Shown: positions 17,338-26,036 of the stretch, in pieces
Layout: each line of letters begins with the position of its first letter
Position numbering within the stretch: the first letter of the stretch is position 1
From: an uncultured bacterium
GTDB taxonomy: Bacteria > Planctomycetota > UBA8742 > UBA2392
Length of the DNA stretch: 64,000 nt
Direction: 5' to 3'
Assembly: GCA_938014885.1 (NCBI GenBank)
Contig: CALLQI010000004.1
Span: 372,001-436,000 of the forward strand
Made by a program: the position numbers and the translations under genes
Notes under the pieces: generated by a model
What the model was told of the DNA's origin: nothing
The model's database searches: none
What the model saw: only the letters and a program-made list of their open reading frames with translations

Positions 17338-18051
17338 TTGAGTACACCACTGGTCATCGGCACAAGGGTCACGCGCGAATACCACCTGGGCGGTGAGCTG
17401 GTGCACGCCCTGCGCGGCATCGACTTCGAAGTGGCCGAAGGCGAGTTCGTGGCGCTGCTCGGCCGCAGCGGCAGCGGCAAAAGCACCCTGTTGAACCTGC
17501 TGGGCGGCCTAGATCGGCCCACGCGCGGCAGCATCCAGGTGGCGGGGCGCGAGCTGGCGTCGATGAACGCCGCCGAGCTCAGCCTGTATCGCCGCACCAC
17601 CATCGGCTTCATATTCCAGAGCTTCAACCTGGTCACCTCGCAGCGCGCCTGGGAAAACGTCGCCCTGCCGCTGGTGTTCCAGGGTGTCGGCCGCGCGGAA
17701 CGCAAACGCCGCGCACTCGAATTGCTTGAGCAGGTGGGCCTTGGCAAACGCGCCGACCACCGCCCCACGCAGCTTTCCGGTGGCGAGCAGCAGCGTGTGG
17801 CCATCGCGCGCTCGCTGATCAACAAGCCGCGCATGCTGCTGTGCGATGAACCCACCGGCAACCTCGACAGCAACACCAGCGCCCAGATCATGGGCCTGCT
17901 GCGCGACGCCCACACCAAGGGTGCTTCGCTGGTGATGGTCACGCACGACCCCGCACTGGCCGCCAGCCACGCCCAGCGCACGCTGCGCATGGCCGACGGC
18001 GCGTTTGTTGATGAGCTCCCGGTGCCAGCCGTGGCGGGGGGTGGTGCATGA
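17338..18051 (+). CDS. ABC transporter ATP-binding protein, MacB/LolD type
   Basis: 237 residues from TTG at 17338 (MSTPLVIGTRVTREYHLGGE). No ATG lies between the upstream stop region and the first conserved strand, so a TTG start is the best choice; its ribosome site is weak. Walker A is GRSGSGKST, the Q-loop FIFQSFNLV, the signature LSGGEQQR, Walker B MLLCDEPTG and the switch histidine MVTHD. VHALRGIDFEVAEGEFVALL and the 230-residue size place it in the MacB/LolD/FtsE group, which serve extracytoplasmic complexes rather than importers. Its stop overlaps the permease start by ATGA (18048-18051). Confidence 0.92.
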   Translation: MSTPLVIGTRVTREYHLGGELVHALRGIDFEVAEGEFVALLGRSGSGKSTLLNLLGGLDRPTRGSIQVAGRELASMNAAELSLYRRTTIGFIFQSFNLVTSQRAWENVALPLVFQGVGRAERKRRALELLEQVGLGKRADHRPTQLSGGEQQRVAIARSLINKPRMLLCDEPTGNLDSNTSAQIMGLLRDAHTKGASLVMVTHDPALAASHAQRTLRMADGAFVDELPVPAVAGGGA

Positions 18052-19550
18052 TCTTCGGCCTGGCACTGGATGGCCTGCTGCGCAAAAAGGGTCGCAACCT
18101 GCTGACGATGTCGGGGGTGCTGATCGGCGTGTTCGCGCTGACGCTGATTGTCGCGCTGGGCCAGGGCCTGAGCCACGCCGTCACGGACACCGTGGCAAGC
18201 AGCGACAACCTGCGGCAGATCGGCCTGACCGGCGGCATGGGGATTGAGCTTTCAAACGACCCGGCCGACGTGCGCATCGAAGGCGAAATGGACGACGACC
18301 GCCGCGAACGCCTGTTGCGCGCCGCGATCAACCGCCGCCAGATCCGCCAATGGAGTGGCCGTCGGGTAAACGAAATCGACGACGCAGCAATCGAGAAACT
18401 GTCGAAGCTGCCGCACGTTGAAAGCATTACCCCGGTGATCATCGAGCGCTATCAGCTGCAGCTGGATACGCAGGGCAAGAAGTATGAGACCCCGGCAAGC
18501 CTGAGTATTGGTGTCGATGTCGGGCGCAAGCGCTATGAAGAAAGGCTGATCGCCGGCCGTTATTTCAGCGGGCCGCAGGCCGATGAAGTAATTCTGCACG
18601 AATACCTTCTGTACAAGTGGGGCCTGCTGACGAGTAACGATTATGAGAGTGTGCTCGGCCGCAAGGTGAAGCTGAGCAGCATTATCAGTGAACAGACCGA
18701 CCCGATGCAGAACGCGCCGGAGCAGATGCGCGCGATGATGGCCGACATGTCGGATGAAGAAAAGAAGGCCATGGGCGTGCTGCTGCCGCGGCTGATGCAG
18801 CAGTTCGGCCAGTTCTCAGGCGAACGGCAGTCAGTCGAGCGCGAGTTCACGCTGGTGGGTGTGATCCGCGAGCAGATCCCCGGCGATGTGTTTAACGTGA
18901 TTGAAGACGGCAACGCGGTCCAGACCGACGTGTTCCTCCCGCAGGAAACAGCGCGGCAGCTGTTTCTAGGCAGCGTGGTAAACCGCGAACTGGGCTACCC
19001 GCGGGCACTGGTGCTGGTGGACGACGCCGAGAACGCGCCGGCCGTCGAGCAAGCATTGCGCGACCAGGGCTACACGGCGTTCAGTGTGGCCTCTGTGCTT
19101 GAACAAGTCGAAACGATGCTGACGGTGATCACGGTGATCATCGCCTTCCTGACCGGCATCGCGCTGATTGTCAGCACGCTGGGCATCGTGAACACGATGA
19201 TCACCAGCGTACTCGAGCGCACCCGCGAGATCGGCATCTTCAAGGCCGTCGGCGCCACCAACTTCCAGGTGATGGCCGTGTTCCTTGTGGAAAGCGCGCT
19301 GATCGGCTTCGTGGGCGGGCTGGTGGGGTTAGGGCTGGCCGCACTGGCCACGATCCCGGGCGACCTGATCGCCAAGAGCATCATCGCAGACCGCGCCGCC
19401 GTACCTTACGCCGGCGGAGTCTTCGTAATCCCGCTGTGGCTGGCCCTGACCGGTCCGGCACTAGGCACCGTAACCGCGGTGATCGCCGCAATCCTGCCAG
19501 CGCGCAGAGCCAGCAGCATCGACCCGGTAAAGGCCCTGCGCCACGATTGA
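18048..19550 (+). CDS. ABC transporter permease, MacB/FtsX family
   Basis: 500 residues. An N-terminal membrane helix (about 17-40, LTMSGVLIGVFALTLIVALGQG) is followed by a large extracytoplasmic MacB-PCD-like domain to about residue 355. Three more helices lie near the end (TVITVIIAFLTGIALIVSTL, VFLVESALIGFVGGLVGLGL, VIPLWLALTGPALGTVTAVI). The closing motif PARRASSIDPVKALRHD is diagnostic of the family. With the ATPase it would form a mechanotransmission-type exporter or lipoprotein/peptide releaser. No MacA-like adaptor or outer-membrane factor is encoded next to it, so the substrate cannot be inferred. Confidence 0.92.
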   Translation: MIFGLALDGLLRKKGRNLLTMSGVLIGVFALTLIVALGQGLSHAVTDTVASSDNLRQIGLTGGMGIELSNDPADVRIEGEMDDDRRERLLRAAINRRQIRQWSGRRVNEIDDAAIEKLSKLPHVESITPVIIERYQLQLDTQGKKYETPASLSIGVDVGRKRYEERLIAGRYFSGPQADEVILHEYLLYKWGLLTSNDYESVLGRKVKLSSIISEQTDPMQNAPEQMRAMMADMSDEEKKAMGVLLPRLMQQFGQFSGERQSVEREFTLVGVIREQIPGDVFNVIEDGNAVQTDVFLPQETARQLFLGSVVNRELGYPRALVLVDDAENAPAVEQALRDQGYTAFSVASVLEQVETMLTVITVIIAFLTGIALIVSTLGIVNTMITSVLERTREIGIFKAVGATNFQVMAVFLVESALIGFVGGLVGLGLAALATIPGDLIAKSIIADRAAVPYAGGVFVIPLWLALTGPALGTVTAVIAAILPARRASSIDPVKALRHD

Positions 19551-19578
19551 TAGCCTTAGTATGGCCGTCCCGCCGCTG

Positions 19579-19622
19579 GCACGCGCTGGAAGCGCGTGCG
19601 AACTGATCGGCTGGAAGCCGAT
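19579..19622. repeat. Two adjacent hairpins with GGA loops
   Basis: GCACGCGCT-GGA-AGCGCGTGC (19579-19599) and ATCGGCT-GGA-AGCCGAT (19606-19622) are perfect stems of 9 and 7 bp separated by 6 nt, both closed by CT-GGA-AG. They lie between the convergent ABC permease and the small minus-strand gene. There is no T-run, so intrinsic termination is uncertain. The shared CTGGAAG core suggests a repeat family. Confidence 0.65.
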
Positions 19623-19623
19623 T

Positions 19624-19878
19624 CTACGGTGAACGTTCGTCGTCAAAGTAGCGGCTGATGATGGCCTTGGAGGCGGCCGCTGAAATCGCGGCGTAGTCGT
19701 GCCGGAACACCACGTCGAGCACCCTTTCGATTGAGGATTCCAGATCCCAAAGCGATGCCGCGATCTCGGGGGACGCCGCCACAAACCTCTCCGCCGGGTT
19801 CGTCTCGAAAAGCCAGTTCAGCAGCACGATGGCCGCGTCCCGGTCCAGATCAACGAGCAGTGAGTTTTCGTCGGGCAT
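19624..19878 (-). CDS. Small hypothetical protein, 84 aa
   Basis: Starts MPDENSLLVDLDRDAAIVLL. The ATG at 19878 has a strong ribosome site (TTGAGGAG, 8 nt spacing), the best reason to call it real; the 15 codons upstream are discarded. The pattern (LDRDAAIVLLNWLFETN, LWDLESSIERVLDVVF, DYAAISAAASKAI) is that of short acidic helical proteins often seen as lone ORFs in environmental genomes, with no known function. It is followed by the GGA-loop hairpins and lies downstream of tyrS. Confidence 0.72.
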   Translation of the reverse strand: MPDENSLLVDLDRDAAIVLLNWLFETNPAERFVAASPEIAASLWDLESSIERVLDVVFRHDYAAISAAASKAIISRYFDDERSP

Positions 19879-19943
19879 ACGCCGACTCCTCAAGTCCAGC
19901 CTCAAAACGCAGCGACGCCGCACGCCGGCACTCGCACTCGGCT

Positions 19944-21176
19944 CTAACGGGTTTGCAGGCGGTAGAAGTTTCGCTTGCCTACCTTGAGGACTTTGTCTTT
20001 GAGATCATTGGCCGTCAGCTCGGCCTTTTCGGTCAGCGCGGTTTCGGTGTTGTCGGCCGGGTTCACGAGGCGCGCCCCGCCTTGCTGCACCACGCGGCGG
20101 GCGTCGCTGCCGCTGCCGCCGTGGGCCTGCCTTACCAGTGCCCAGGCCTGGACTTTCCCGTCCTGCAGCTCGATCACCTTCTCGGGCATGTCGGCCGGCA
20201 ACTCGCCTTTGCTGAAGGTGCTCAGGAAGGCCTCGCGGCCGGCTTCCGCTGCGGGCTGCCCGTGCATTTCGCCGGTGATCAGGCCCGCCAGCTTCAGCTT
20301 GGCGTCGCGCGGGTGCGTTTTGGCCGGGTCGCAGAGGCTTTTGATTTCGGCCTCAGGTACCCGGGTGAGCTGCGTGAACCAGCCGGGCATCAGCGCGTCG
20401 GGGATGCTCATGACCTTGCCGAACATGTCGTTGGGCTCGGCGTTGATGGCGATGGCGTTGCCGAGGCTCTTGGACATCTTCTGCACACCATCAAGGCCCT
20501 CGATGATCGGGCCGGTGATGCACACCTGGCGCTGCTGACCCTCTTGTTCCTGCAGGCGGCGGCCCATCAGCAGGTTGAAAAGCTGGTCCGTACCGCCAAG
20601 CTCAATGTCAGCCTTGATCACGACGCTGTCCCAGCCCTGCATCAGCGGGTACACGAACTCGTGCAGGCTGATCGGCTGCTCGCTGTCAAAGCGCGCGTGG
20701 AAGTCTTCGCGCTCAAGCATCTGGCTGACGGTGCTGCGCGCGCACAGCCGCAGCACGTCCATGAAGCTCATGGCCGCGAACCACTCACCGTTGCGGCGCA
20801 TTTCCACCCGCGCCAGGTCAAGCACCTTGCCGGCCTGGGCCAGGTAGGTCTGCGCGTTGGCTTCGACTTCGGCCTCAGTCAGCTGAGGCCGCGTCTTATT
20901 CTTGCCGCTGGGGTCGCCGACCATTGCCGTGTAGTTGCCGATGATGAGCACCGCCTGGTGGCCCATGTCCTGGAACGCGCGCAAACGGCGCATCTGCACC
21001 GTGTGGCCGAGATGCAGATCAGGCGACGAAGGGTCAACGCCCAGCTTGACGCGCAAAGGCTTGCCGGATGCGGCGGACTTCTCAAGGCGCTTGCGCAGGT
21101 CGGCCTCATCAATGACGTCCACGGCGCCACGAAGCACGTGGCGAAGCTGGTCATCGACGGAAGGGAAGGTGGGCAT
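19944..21176 (-). CDS. tyrS: Tyrosyl-tRNA synthetase (TyrRS type 2)
   Basis: Charges tRNA-Tyr. 410 residues with class I signatures: HLGH within LGVDPSSPDLHLGHTVQM (the HIGH motif) and KMSKS in GVQKMSKSLGN. QPISLHEFVYPLMQGWDS and ADIELGGTDQLFNLLMGR form the tyrosine and adenylate pocket. The C-terminal S4-like RNA-binding domain ends in RRVVQQGGARLVN..LKVGKRNFYRL. The length and GGTDQ-LFN form place it with the bacterial TyrZ-type enzymes. It stands alone between the small gene at 19624 and a repeat element that fills its upstream region. Confidence 0.96.
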   Translation of the reverse strand: MPTFPSVDDQLRHVLRGAVDVIDEADLRKRLEKSAASGKPLRVKLGVDPSSPDLHLGHTVQMRRLRAFQDMGHQAVLIIGNYTAMVGDPSGKNKTRPQLTEAEVEANAQTYLAQAGKVLDLARVEMRRNGEWFAAMSFMDVLRLCARSTVSQMLEREDFHARFDSEQPISLHEFVYPLMQGWDSVVIKADIELGGTDQLFNLLMGRRLQEQEGQQRQVCITGPIIEGLDGVQKMSKSLGNAIAINAEPNDMFGKVMSIPDALMPGWFTQLTRVPEAEIKSLCDPAKTHPRDAKLKLAGLITGEMHGQPAAEAGREAFLSTFSKGELPADMPEKVIELQDGKVQAWALVRQAHGGSGSDARRVVQQGGARLVNPADNTETALTEKAELTANDLKDKVLKVGKRNFYRLQTR

Positions 21177-21189
21177 GGGGAGCGGGGGT

Positions 21190-21423
21190 CTCAGGTTGTA
21201 GGAGCGCTCAGGTTGTAGGGGTTAGGTCGTAGGTTGTAGGGAGACTGAGTGGGGTTAGGGGTTAGGGGTTTGGAACTTCGAGACTGGAGCCTGCCGCTCG
21301 CAGTGCTCCGAGCACTAAGCACTGGACACTGAGCACTGGGCACTGAGCACCGGGCACCGGGCAAGCAGTTCCCTGACCCCAAGCCCCCAACCCCAAGCCC
21401 CTACAACCTAAAACCTACAACCT
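21190..21423. repeat. GGTTGTAGG / GGGGTTAGGGG element with central GCAC repeats
   Basis: Upstream of tyrS. The left part repeats CAGGTTGTAGG and GGGGTTAGGGG; the right part ends with CCCTACAACCTAAAACCTA and CAACCTG, the reverse complement of the left. Between them (about 21305-21362) lies a run of GCACTGAGCAC / GGGCACTGAG units. The whole can fold back as an imperfect hairpin. Related arms occur at 40257-40395, and the GCAC units are the same family as at 22255 and 44548. Confidence 0.8.
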
Positions 21424-21430
21424 GCCGTTC

Positions 21431-22150
21431 TCACTCGTCCGATTCTTCCCGCACATCGTCGAACAGCGGGTCGTAGTCCTCGAGCGCGTCTTCCGTATTG
21501 AACTGGCGGCCCGCGGTCACGGGCTTTGGCGCGGCCCCGGTGCGGCGGAAGGGCTCGACGGCGGCTTTGCGGGCGGCCTCGTACTCATCCACTTCGGGGG
21601 CGACGGGCGCGGGCGGCACGGGCTCAGGCGCTTTGATTTCGGGTTGCGGAGCAGGTTTGGGGGCCGCCTTGGCGGCCTTGGGCTGGGTTTTGTTCATGGG
21701 TGGGCTGGTTGCGTTGCTGGTTGCGGTTTCCGGAGTACTGCCACCCTTAACGAGCGAAGGCTTCACTTTGCTCCCGCCTGCGGCTTTTGCGGGCTTTTGC
21801 GTTGACTTAGGGGCGGGCTTGGCGGCTTTCTTTGACGCTTTGGCTGCGGCCTTCTTCGCCATCTTTGGCGCGGGCTTCTTTGCCGGCTTCTGCGCGGACT
21901 TCTTTACCGCATTCTTCGCGGCGGGCTTCTTTGCGGCCTTCTTCGCAGGCTTCTTTATCGGCTTCTTTGCAGACTTCTTTGCAGCCGGCTTGGAGGCCTT
22001 CTTTGCGGCTTTCCCGGCCGCCTTGGCGGGTTTCCCCTTTTTCGCGGCCTTTTTCGCGGCCTTTTTGACTGCCTTCTTGGCCTGCTTGGCGGCCTTCTTG
22101 TCGGCTTTTTTGGCCTTCTTGCCGGGTTTGGTGCTCGTTTTCGCTGCCAT
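21431..22150 (-). CDS. Histone H1-like Lys/Ala/Pro-rich protein with acidic C-terminus
   Basis: 239 residues. Residues 1-130 are almost wholly KKAAKK, KPAKK and KAAKKA repeats, as in bacterial histone H1 homologues and the tails of some HU/AlgP-type proteins. Residues 140-190 are Pro/Ala-rich (PKPAPQPEIKAPEPVPPAP). The last 45 are acidic (FNTEDALEDYDPLFDDVREE). ATG at 22150 has GGAG 6 nt upstream. Probable non-specific DNA or RNA binding and nucleoid compaction, inferred from composition. The mixed basic-then-acidic design is unlike plain H1 homologues. Confidence that it is a real gene is high; the function is less sure. Confidence 0.8.
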   Translation of the reverse strand: MAAKTSTKPGKKAKKADKKAAKQAKKAVKKAAKKAAKKGKPAKAAGKAAKKASKPAAKKSAKKPIKKPAKKAAKKPAAKNAVKKSAQKPAKKPAPKMAKKAAAKASKKAAKPAPKSTQKPAKAAGGSKVKPSLVKGGSTPETATSNATSPPMNKTQPKAAKAAPKPAPQPEIKAPEPVPPAPVAPEVDEYEAARKAAVEPFRRTGAAPKPVTAGRQFNTEDALEDYDPLFDDVREESDE

Positions 22151-22254
22151 GACGACTCCAATGGGCCGAGCTGCCGGTCAATCAAATCGATGTAAGACAC
22201 ACGCCAATAAGAATTTGGCGACGAAAGTCAAGAAGAATCGGGGTTCGGTGGCCT

Positions 22255-22466
22255 GCGGCCGGTGCTCGGTGCCCAGTGCCCGGTGCTCAGGGGGCCTGGG
22301 GTCAGTGGTTTCGCTTTGACTGGGTACCCCGAGCCCCCAACACCGAGCCCCCAGTCCAGACCACCAGGCACCGGGCACCGAACACCGAGCACCGAGCACC
22401 GGGCACCGAACACCAAGCACCGGGCACCAAGCACTGAGCACTGAGCACCGAGCACCGAGCACTGGC
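22255..22466. repeat. GCAC(C/T)GGGCAC/GAGCAC minisatellite with inverted halves
   Basis: The 389-bp spacer between the H1-like gene and mutL is mostly this. The left half reads CGGTGCTCGGTGCCCAGTGC. The right half is the opposite strand of the same unit, GCACCGGGCACCGAACACCG, repeated about fourteen times with one or two substitutions each. A segment of GAGCCCCCAACACC lies between. All frames remain open through it, so apparent coding potential here is an artefact. 22151-22254 and 22467-22539 hold no recognisable site. Confidence 0.85.
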
Positions 22467-22539
22467 CCCCGAACCTGACCGCTACTCCACAAAGCCTGCA
22501 CAGGGAATGGCTTGTCGCCGTGGCTCCTATGATCGCCTC

Positions 22540-24426
22540 ATGGCGCGGATTCAACTATTGCCGCCGGAACTGGCCAACAAGATCGCCGCGGGCGAGGTGG
22601 TGGAACGCCCGGCCAGTGTCGTCAAAGAGCTGGTCGAAAACGCCCTCGACGCCGGGGCTACCCGCATTGACGTCGCCCTGGTGGACGCCGGCAAAACCCT
22701 GATCCGCGTCAGTGACAACGGCAGCGGCATCGACGCGCAGGACCTGCCGCTGGCCTTTGAGCCCCACGCCACCAGCAAGCTCACCCGCGCCGAAGACCTG
22801 TTCGCCGTAGAAACCCACGGCTTTCGCGGTGAGGCCCTGGCAAGCATCGGCAGCGTCGCCCGAGTCACCATCACGACCCGCACCGCCGCCACAGGCCACG
22901 CCCTGCAGCTGCACAACGAGGGCGGCCGCCTGGGCGAAATCCGCGAGGCCGCCGGCAGCCCCGGCACCGTCGTCGAGGTCCGCGACCTTTTCTACAATGT
23001 CCCGGCACGGCGCCGCTGGCTCAAGGGCGACAGCACCGAGTTCAGCCATGTGGTCGAGTGGCTGGGGGCGCTGGCGGCCGCGCACCCTGAATGCGGCTTC
23101 GCCCTGCGCCACGGCGAGCGCAAGGCCTTTGACGTGCCCGCCGGCCAGCGCCACGACGAACGGGTGAAGGCGCTATACGCCGACCGCTTCAGCGAGGGCA
23201 TGCTCGAACTGCACGAGTACGAGCCCTACGGGCGGCTCGACGGCTTTCTAAGCCCGCCCGGCGCGAACCGCCCCAACAGCAAGGGCTTGCAGATCTTCGT
23301 CAACCGGCGCGCGGTCAAGGACCGCAGCCTGGTGCAAGCGGTGCTGCTGGCCTATCGCGAGTTTCTGCCCCCCGGGCGCTACCCGGTGGCCGTGCTGTTT
23401 CTGGACGTGCCGCCCGACAGCGTCGACGTCAACGTGCATCCGGCCAAGACGGAGGTCCGGCTGCTAGAGCAGCACCGGCTGTTCAGCCTGATCAAGTCGG
23501 CCGTGACCGAAAAGCTGATGCGCGCAGGCGTGCTGCCCGGCGTGAAGCTGGGCGCCCCGGCCGCGGTTCCGCAGGCCCCGCAGGCGCGCCCGGACAGCGA
23601 CTATGAGCCGCGCTGGGACGTTGAGCAGCCGCGGCTGTTTGACGCGCAATCCGAACAACAGGCCCGCGACGCCGCACACCGCTGGGACAACGCCCGCAGC
23701 GCGCTGGAAAGCGCGCTTTCGCGGCCACAGATTGGCGTCGCCCGTTTCGAATCGCGGATGGATGAGCCGGATGCCCGGCCAGCGCCTGCACCGGTCGCTG
23801 CATCGCAGGCGGCGTCTGGGTCTGCGCCGGCCGAGGTCCCGACCGCGCTGCTGGCCAATGCGCGCGCGCTGTTCCAGGTCGGCGCGACTTTCATCGTGGT
23901 GGAAACGCCGCAGGGCATGGTGCTGATTGACCAGCACGCCTACCACGAGCGCATCCTGTACTGGCTGCTCGAGAACCGGATATCGCAGCAACCGCCCGAG
24001 CGGCAACGGCTGCTGGTGCCGCAGCCGCTGGTGCTGTCGCTGGCGGCCAACGCGCTGGCGTCCGCCCACGCCGAAGTGCTGCGCGACTTTGGCTTTGAGC
24101 TTGAGGCCCACGAAAACGGCTACGTGCTGCGCAGCGTGCCGAAGTACAGCGTCGGCGGGCGTCACAACGAAGTCGTACAGGAAATCCTTGAGGAACTCGC
24201 CCAAGGCCGCACGCCGCCCACGCCCGAGGCCATGCGCAAGAGCATGGTCGAAATGGTCGCCTGCAAGGCCGCGATCAAGGCCGGCGACAGCCTCGAGCCC
24301 CGCCAGATTGCCGATCTGCTGCGGCTGGGCGAAAGCGTGCCCCACACGTTTTCATGCCCGCACGGCCGCCCGACCAGCTACCTGCTGAGTTTCGCCGACC
24401 TCGAGAAAATGTTCCACCGGCGCTGA
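22540..24426 (+). CDS. mutL: DNA mismatch repair protein MutL
   Basis: 628 residues. The N-terminal GHKL ATPase has LPPELANKIAAGEVVERPAS, DAGATRIDV, VSDNGSGID and HGFRGEALASIGSV, all intact. A proline/alanine-rich linker (about 350-440) leads to the C-terminal dimerisation domain. The endonuclease region shows DQHAYHERILYW, ACKAAIKAGD and CPHGRP. The classical DQHA(x)2E(x)4E motif therefore has Trp instead of the final Glu, so nicking activity is uncertain. ATG at 22540 begins MARIQLLPPE as in homologues; an upstream reading adds 11 unlikely residues. No Shine-Dalgarno is visible. MutS is not in the window. Confidence 0.95.
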   Translation: MARIQLLPPELANKIAAGEVVERPASVVKELVENALDAGATRIDVALVDAGKTLIRVSDNGSGIDAQDLPLAFEPHATSKLTRAEDLFAVETHGFRGEALASIGSVARVTITTRTAATGHALQLHNEGGRLGEIREAAGSPGTVVEVRDLFYNVPARRRWLKGDSTEFSHVVEWLGALAAAHPECGFALRHGERKAFDVPAGQRHDERVKALYADRFSEGMLELHEYEPYGRLDGFLSPPGANRPNSKGLQIFVNRRAVKDRSLVQAVLLAYREFLPPGRYPVAVLFLDVPPDSVDVNVHPAKTEVRLLEQHRLFSLIKSAVTEKLMRAGVLPGVKLGAPAAVPQAPQARPDSDYEPRWDVEQPRLFDAQSEQQARDAAHRWDNARSALESALSRPQIGVARFESRMDEPDARPAPAPVAASQAASGSAPAEVPTALLANARALFQVGATFIVVETPQGMVLIDQHAYHERILYWLLENRISQQPPERQRLLVPQPLVLSLAANALASAHAEVLRDFGFELEAHENGYVLRSVPKYSVGGRHNEVVQEILEELAQGRTPPTPEAMRKSMVEMVACKAAIKAGDSLEPRQIADLLRLGESVPHTFSCPHGRPTSYLLSFADLEKMFHRR

Positions 24427-24439
24427 CGCAAGCGAGCGA

Positions 24440-25801
24440 TCAGACTGCCGGCATGTATCCGGGCGGTCCGATTCCCAGTTGCCTCAGGATCAGCGGAGCC
24501 AGTTGCGTCGTCTGTAGCGGCTCCGGCAGTGGCGGCATGCCCGTCGCAATCAGTATGCCCTCAGGAATGTGATAGGCCGTGGTGCCCGCCTCGTCTTCGA
24601 TCGGCTCATGCGCGAGGCCGAGCGCCTCGGGCTTGAACTCGCGGCCGGACGCGCTGACGGGCAGCGTTGCGGCGTCGTGGTGGCCCATGTGGATGTGCAC
24701 AAAGCCTTCGCTTTCGTCGAACTCGACGGGCTGGCCGCCGACTCGCAGGCCTTGCAGCGCGTCGCGCCAGGCTTGCCGCTTTGCTTCGGGGATCAGCAAG
24801 CTCACGTCAGGGTCCATGGCCGGCCGCCGCTGCCAGTCCTGTCCAAGACCAAGCGCGTCAGCAAAGCGCGCCACGTCGCGCAGGTACAGTTGCGTGTGCA
24901 CGTGCCGCGCCTCCGTGGCGGCCTGGCCCATGCTGCTGGCGACCAGCAGGGAGTAGCCGCGCGCCCGGGTGAACTCAATCAGGCGCGCCAGCATGCGGTC
25001 GAAGTGCTGCATCGCAAAGTCGATTTCGTCGGCAAAGCGCGCTGCCCACGCCGTGTCCGTTTCATTTCTTGCGTAGTCGCCCGGGTAGGCCGCCGCCCAA
25101 TAGCGATGCTGCGCGCTGGCCACATGGTTGGTGAAGAAGGTGGCAAAGTCGGGCTCAGTGGCTGCCAGGCGATCCATGAACAGGTCGAACGCAATCACCG
25201 ACTGCCAGGTCCGCCGCCTGTGCCGCAGGTGCGGGTACTCGCGCTCCATCCACAGTTGCGCGCCAAGCTCAAGCATCGTGCGCAGCCGCAGTCCAAGCCG
25301 TGGAGCCCCGGAAAGAAATGCCAGCCCTTCGCGCCAGGGCACGCCGGCATCCACGTTTCGGGCCGAGGCGCGCGACATGCGCAAGCTGAGTTCCTGAAAG
25401 CTCGCCAGCCGCGCGGGCCATGTGCCCGCATCCGACGCAAAGGGGTCGGGCACGTAAAACGCGTACCCGGTCACGTCTGCCGGCAGCGGCCAGGTGTGCA
25501 GGCTGGCGAAAACGCCGGCACGAAGGCCGGAATCAAGCACCAGCTTCCAGACCGGCGGGCAGGCGGCATCGGCTTTGCGCGTGTCCTGTCCGAGGTGACG
25601 GATGCCGTGGCTGGTGACGCCCCTGTGCAGCGTGGGCCAGGTGATCCAGGGTGACAGATGCCCCGCGTCCGGCGCGATCGTCTCAAGCAGCGGTGTCTCA
25701 CGCAGCAGCCCTGCGAGCGTTGAGGCCGGGTGGCGCGCCACGAAGTCCCGCACCACACGTCGCGGGACCTCATTCAGCTCAAATAGGACAACCTTAGTCA
25801 T
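24440..25801 (-). CDS. Alkaline-phosphatase-superfamily hydrolase (phosphodiesterase/nucleotide pyrophosphatase-like)
   Basis: 453 residues from ATG at 25801 (MTKVVLFELNEVPRRVVRDF); the 23 residues upstream look non-native. The opening FELNEVP strand, the SPWITWPTLHRGVTSHGIRH segment (candidate nucleophile Thr/Ser), the FFTNHVASAQHRYW histidine block and HIHMGHHDA near the end follow the alkaline-phosphatase-fold order of metal ligands. No signal peptide is present, so it is probably cytoplasmic. Similar short proteins occur near glycan and lipid-linked sugar genes, but nothing here fixes a substrate. It is convergent with mutL (13 bp apart). Confidence 0.7.
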   Translation of the reverse strand: MTKVVLFELNEVPRRVVRDFVARHPASTLAGLLRETPLLETIAPDAGHLSPWITWPTLHRGVTSHGIRHLGQDTRKADAACPPVWKLVLDSGLRAGVFASLHTWPLPADVTGYAFYVPDPFASDAGTWPARLASFQELSLRMSRASARNVDAGVPWREGLAFLSGAPRLGLRLRTMLELGAQLWMEREYPHLRHRRRTWQSVIAFDLFMDRLAATEPDFATFFTNHVASAQHRYWAAAYPGDYARNETDTAWAARFADEIDFAMQHFDRMLARLIEFTRARGYSLLVASSMGQAATEARHVHTQLYLRDVARFADALGLGQDWQRRPAMDPDVSLLIPEAKRQAWRDALQGLRVGGQPVEFDESEGFVHIHMGHHDAATLPVSASGREFKPEALGLAHEPIEDEAGTTAYHIPEGILIATGMPPLPEPLQTTQLAPLILRQLGIGPPGYMPAV

Positions 25802-26036
25802 GGGGCGCGAGGGGTGTGCGGGTTGCGGACCGGGAAGTGCGGCTCCGGACCAGTGAACAGGGCGGCACATGCCCGAACATGGGCATCCTAAATCCCCGCC
25901 CCCGAGTAGTCATCATGCATGAAGGCGCGTCGCGCGTTCGCACATTGGCACAATCCTGTGGATCTCATCCGGAATTGTGGCAACGGGACCCTGCTTCATG
26001 ACGTATCATGTTATGGAAGCCTTTCCAGGAGGGCCG

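Noticed and set aside
17130..18176. A long minus-strand extension of the 165-aa lipoprotein gene
   Set aside because: It is antisense to the ABC ATPase, and a ribosome site plus lipoprotein signal fix the start at 17129.
22178..22554. Cys/Val/Leu-rich open frames (GARCSVLSAWCPVLG-type) before mutL
   Set aside because: Translation of the GCAC minisatellite; no start signal, and all frames are open there.
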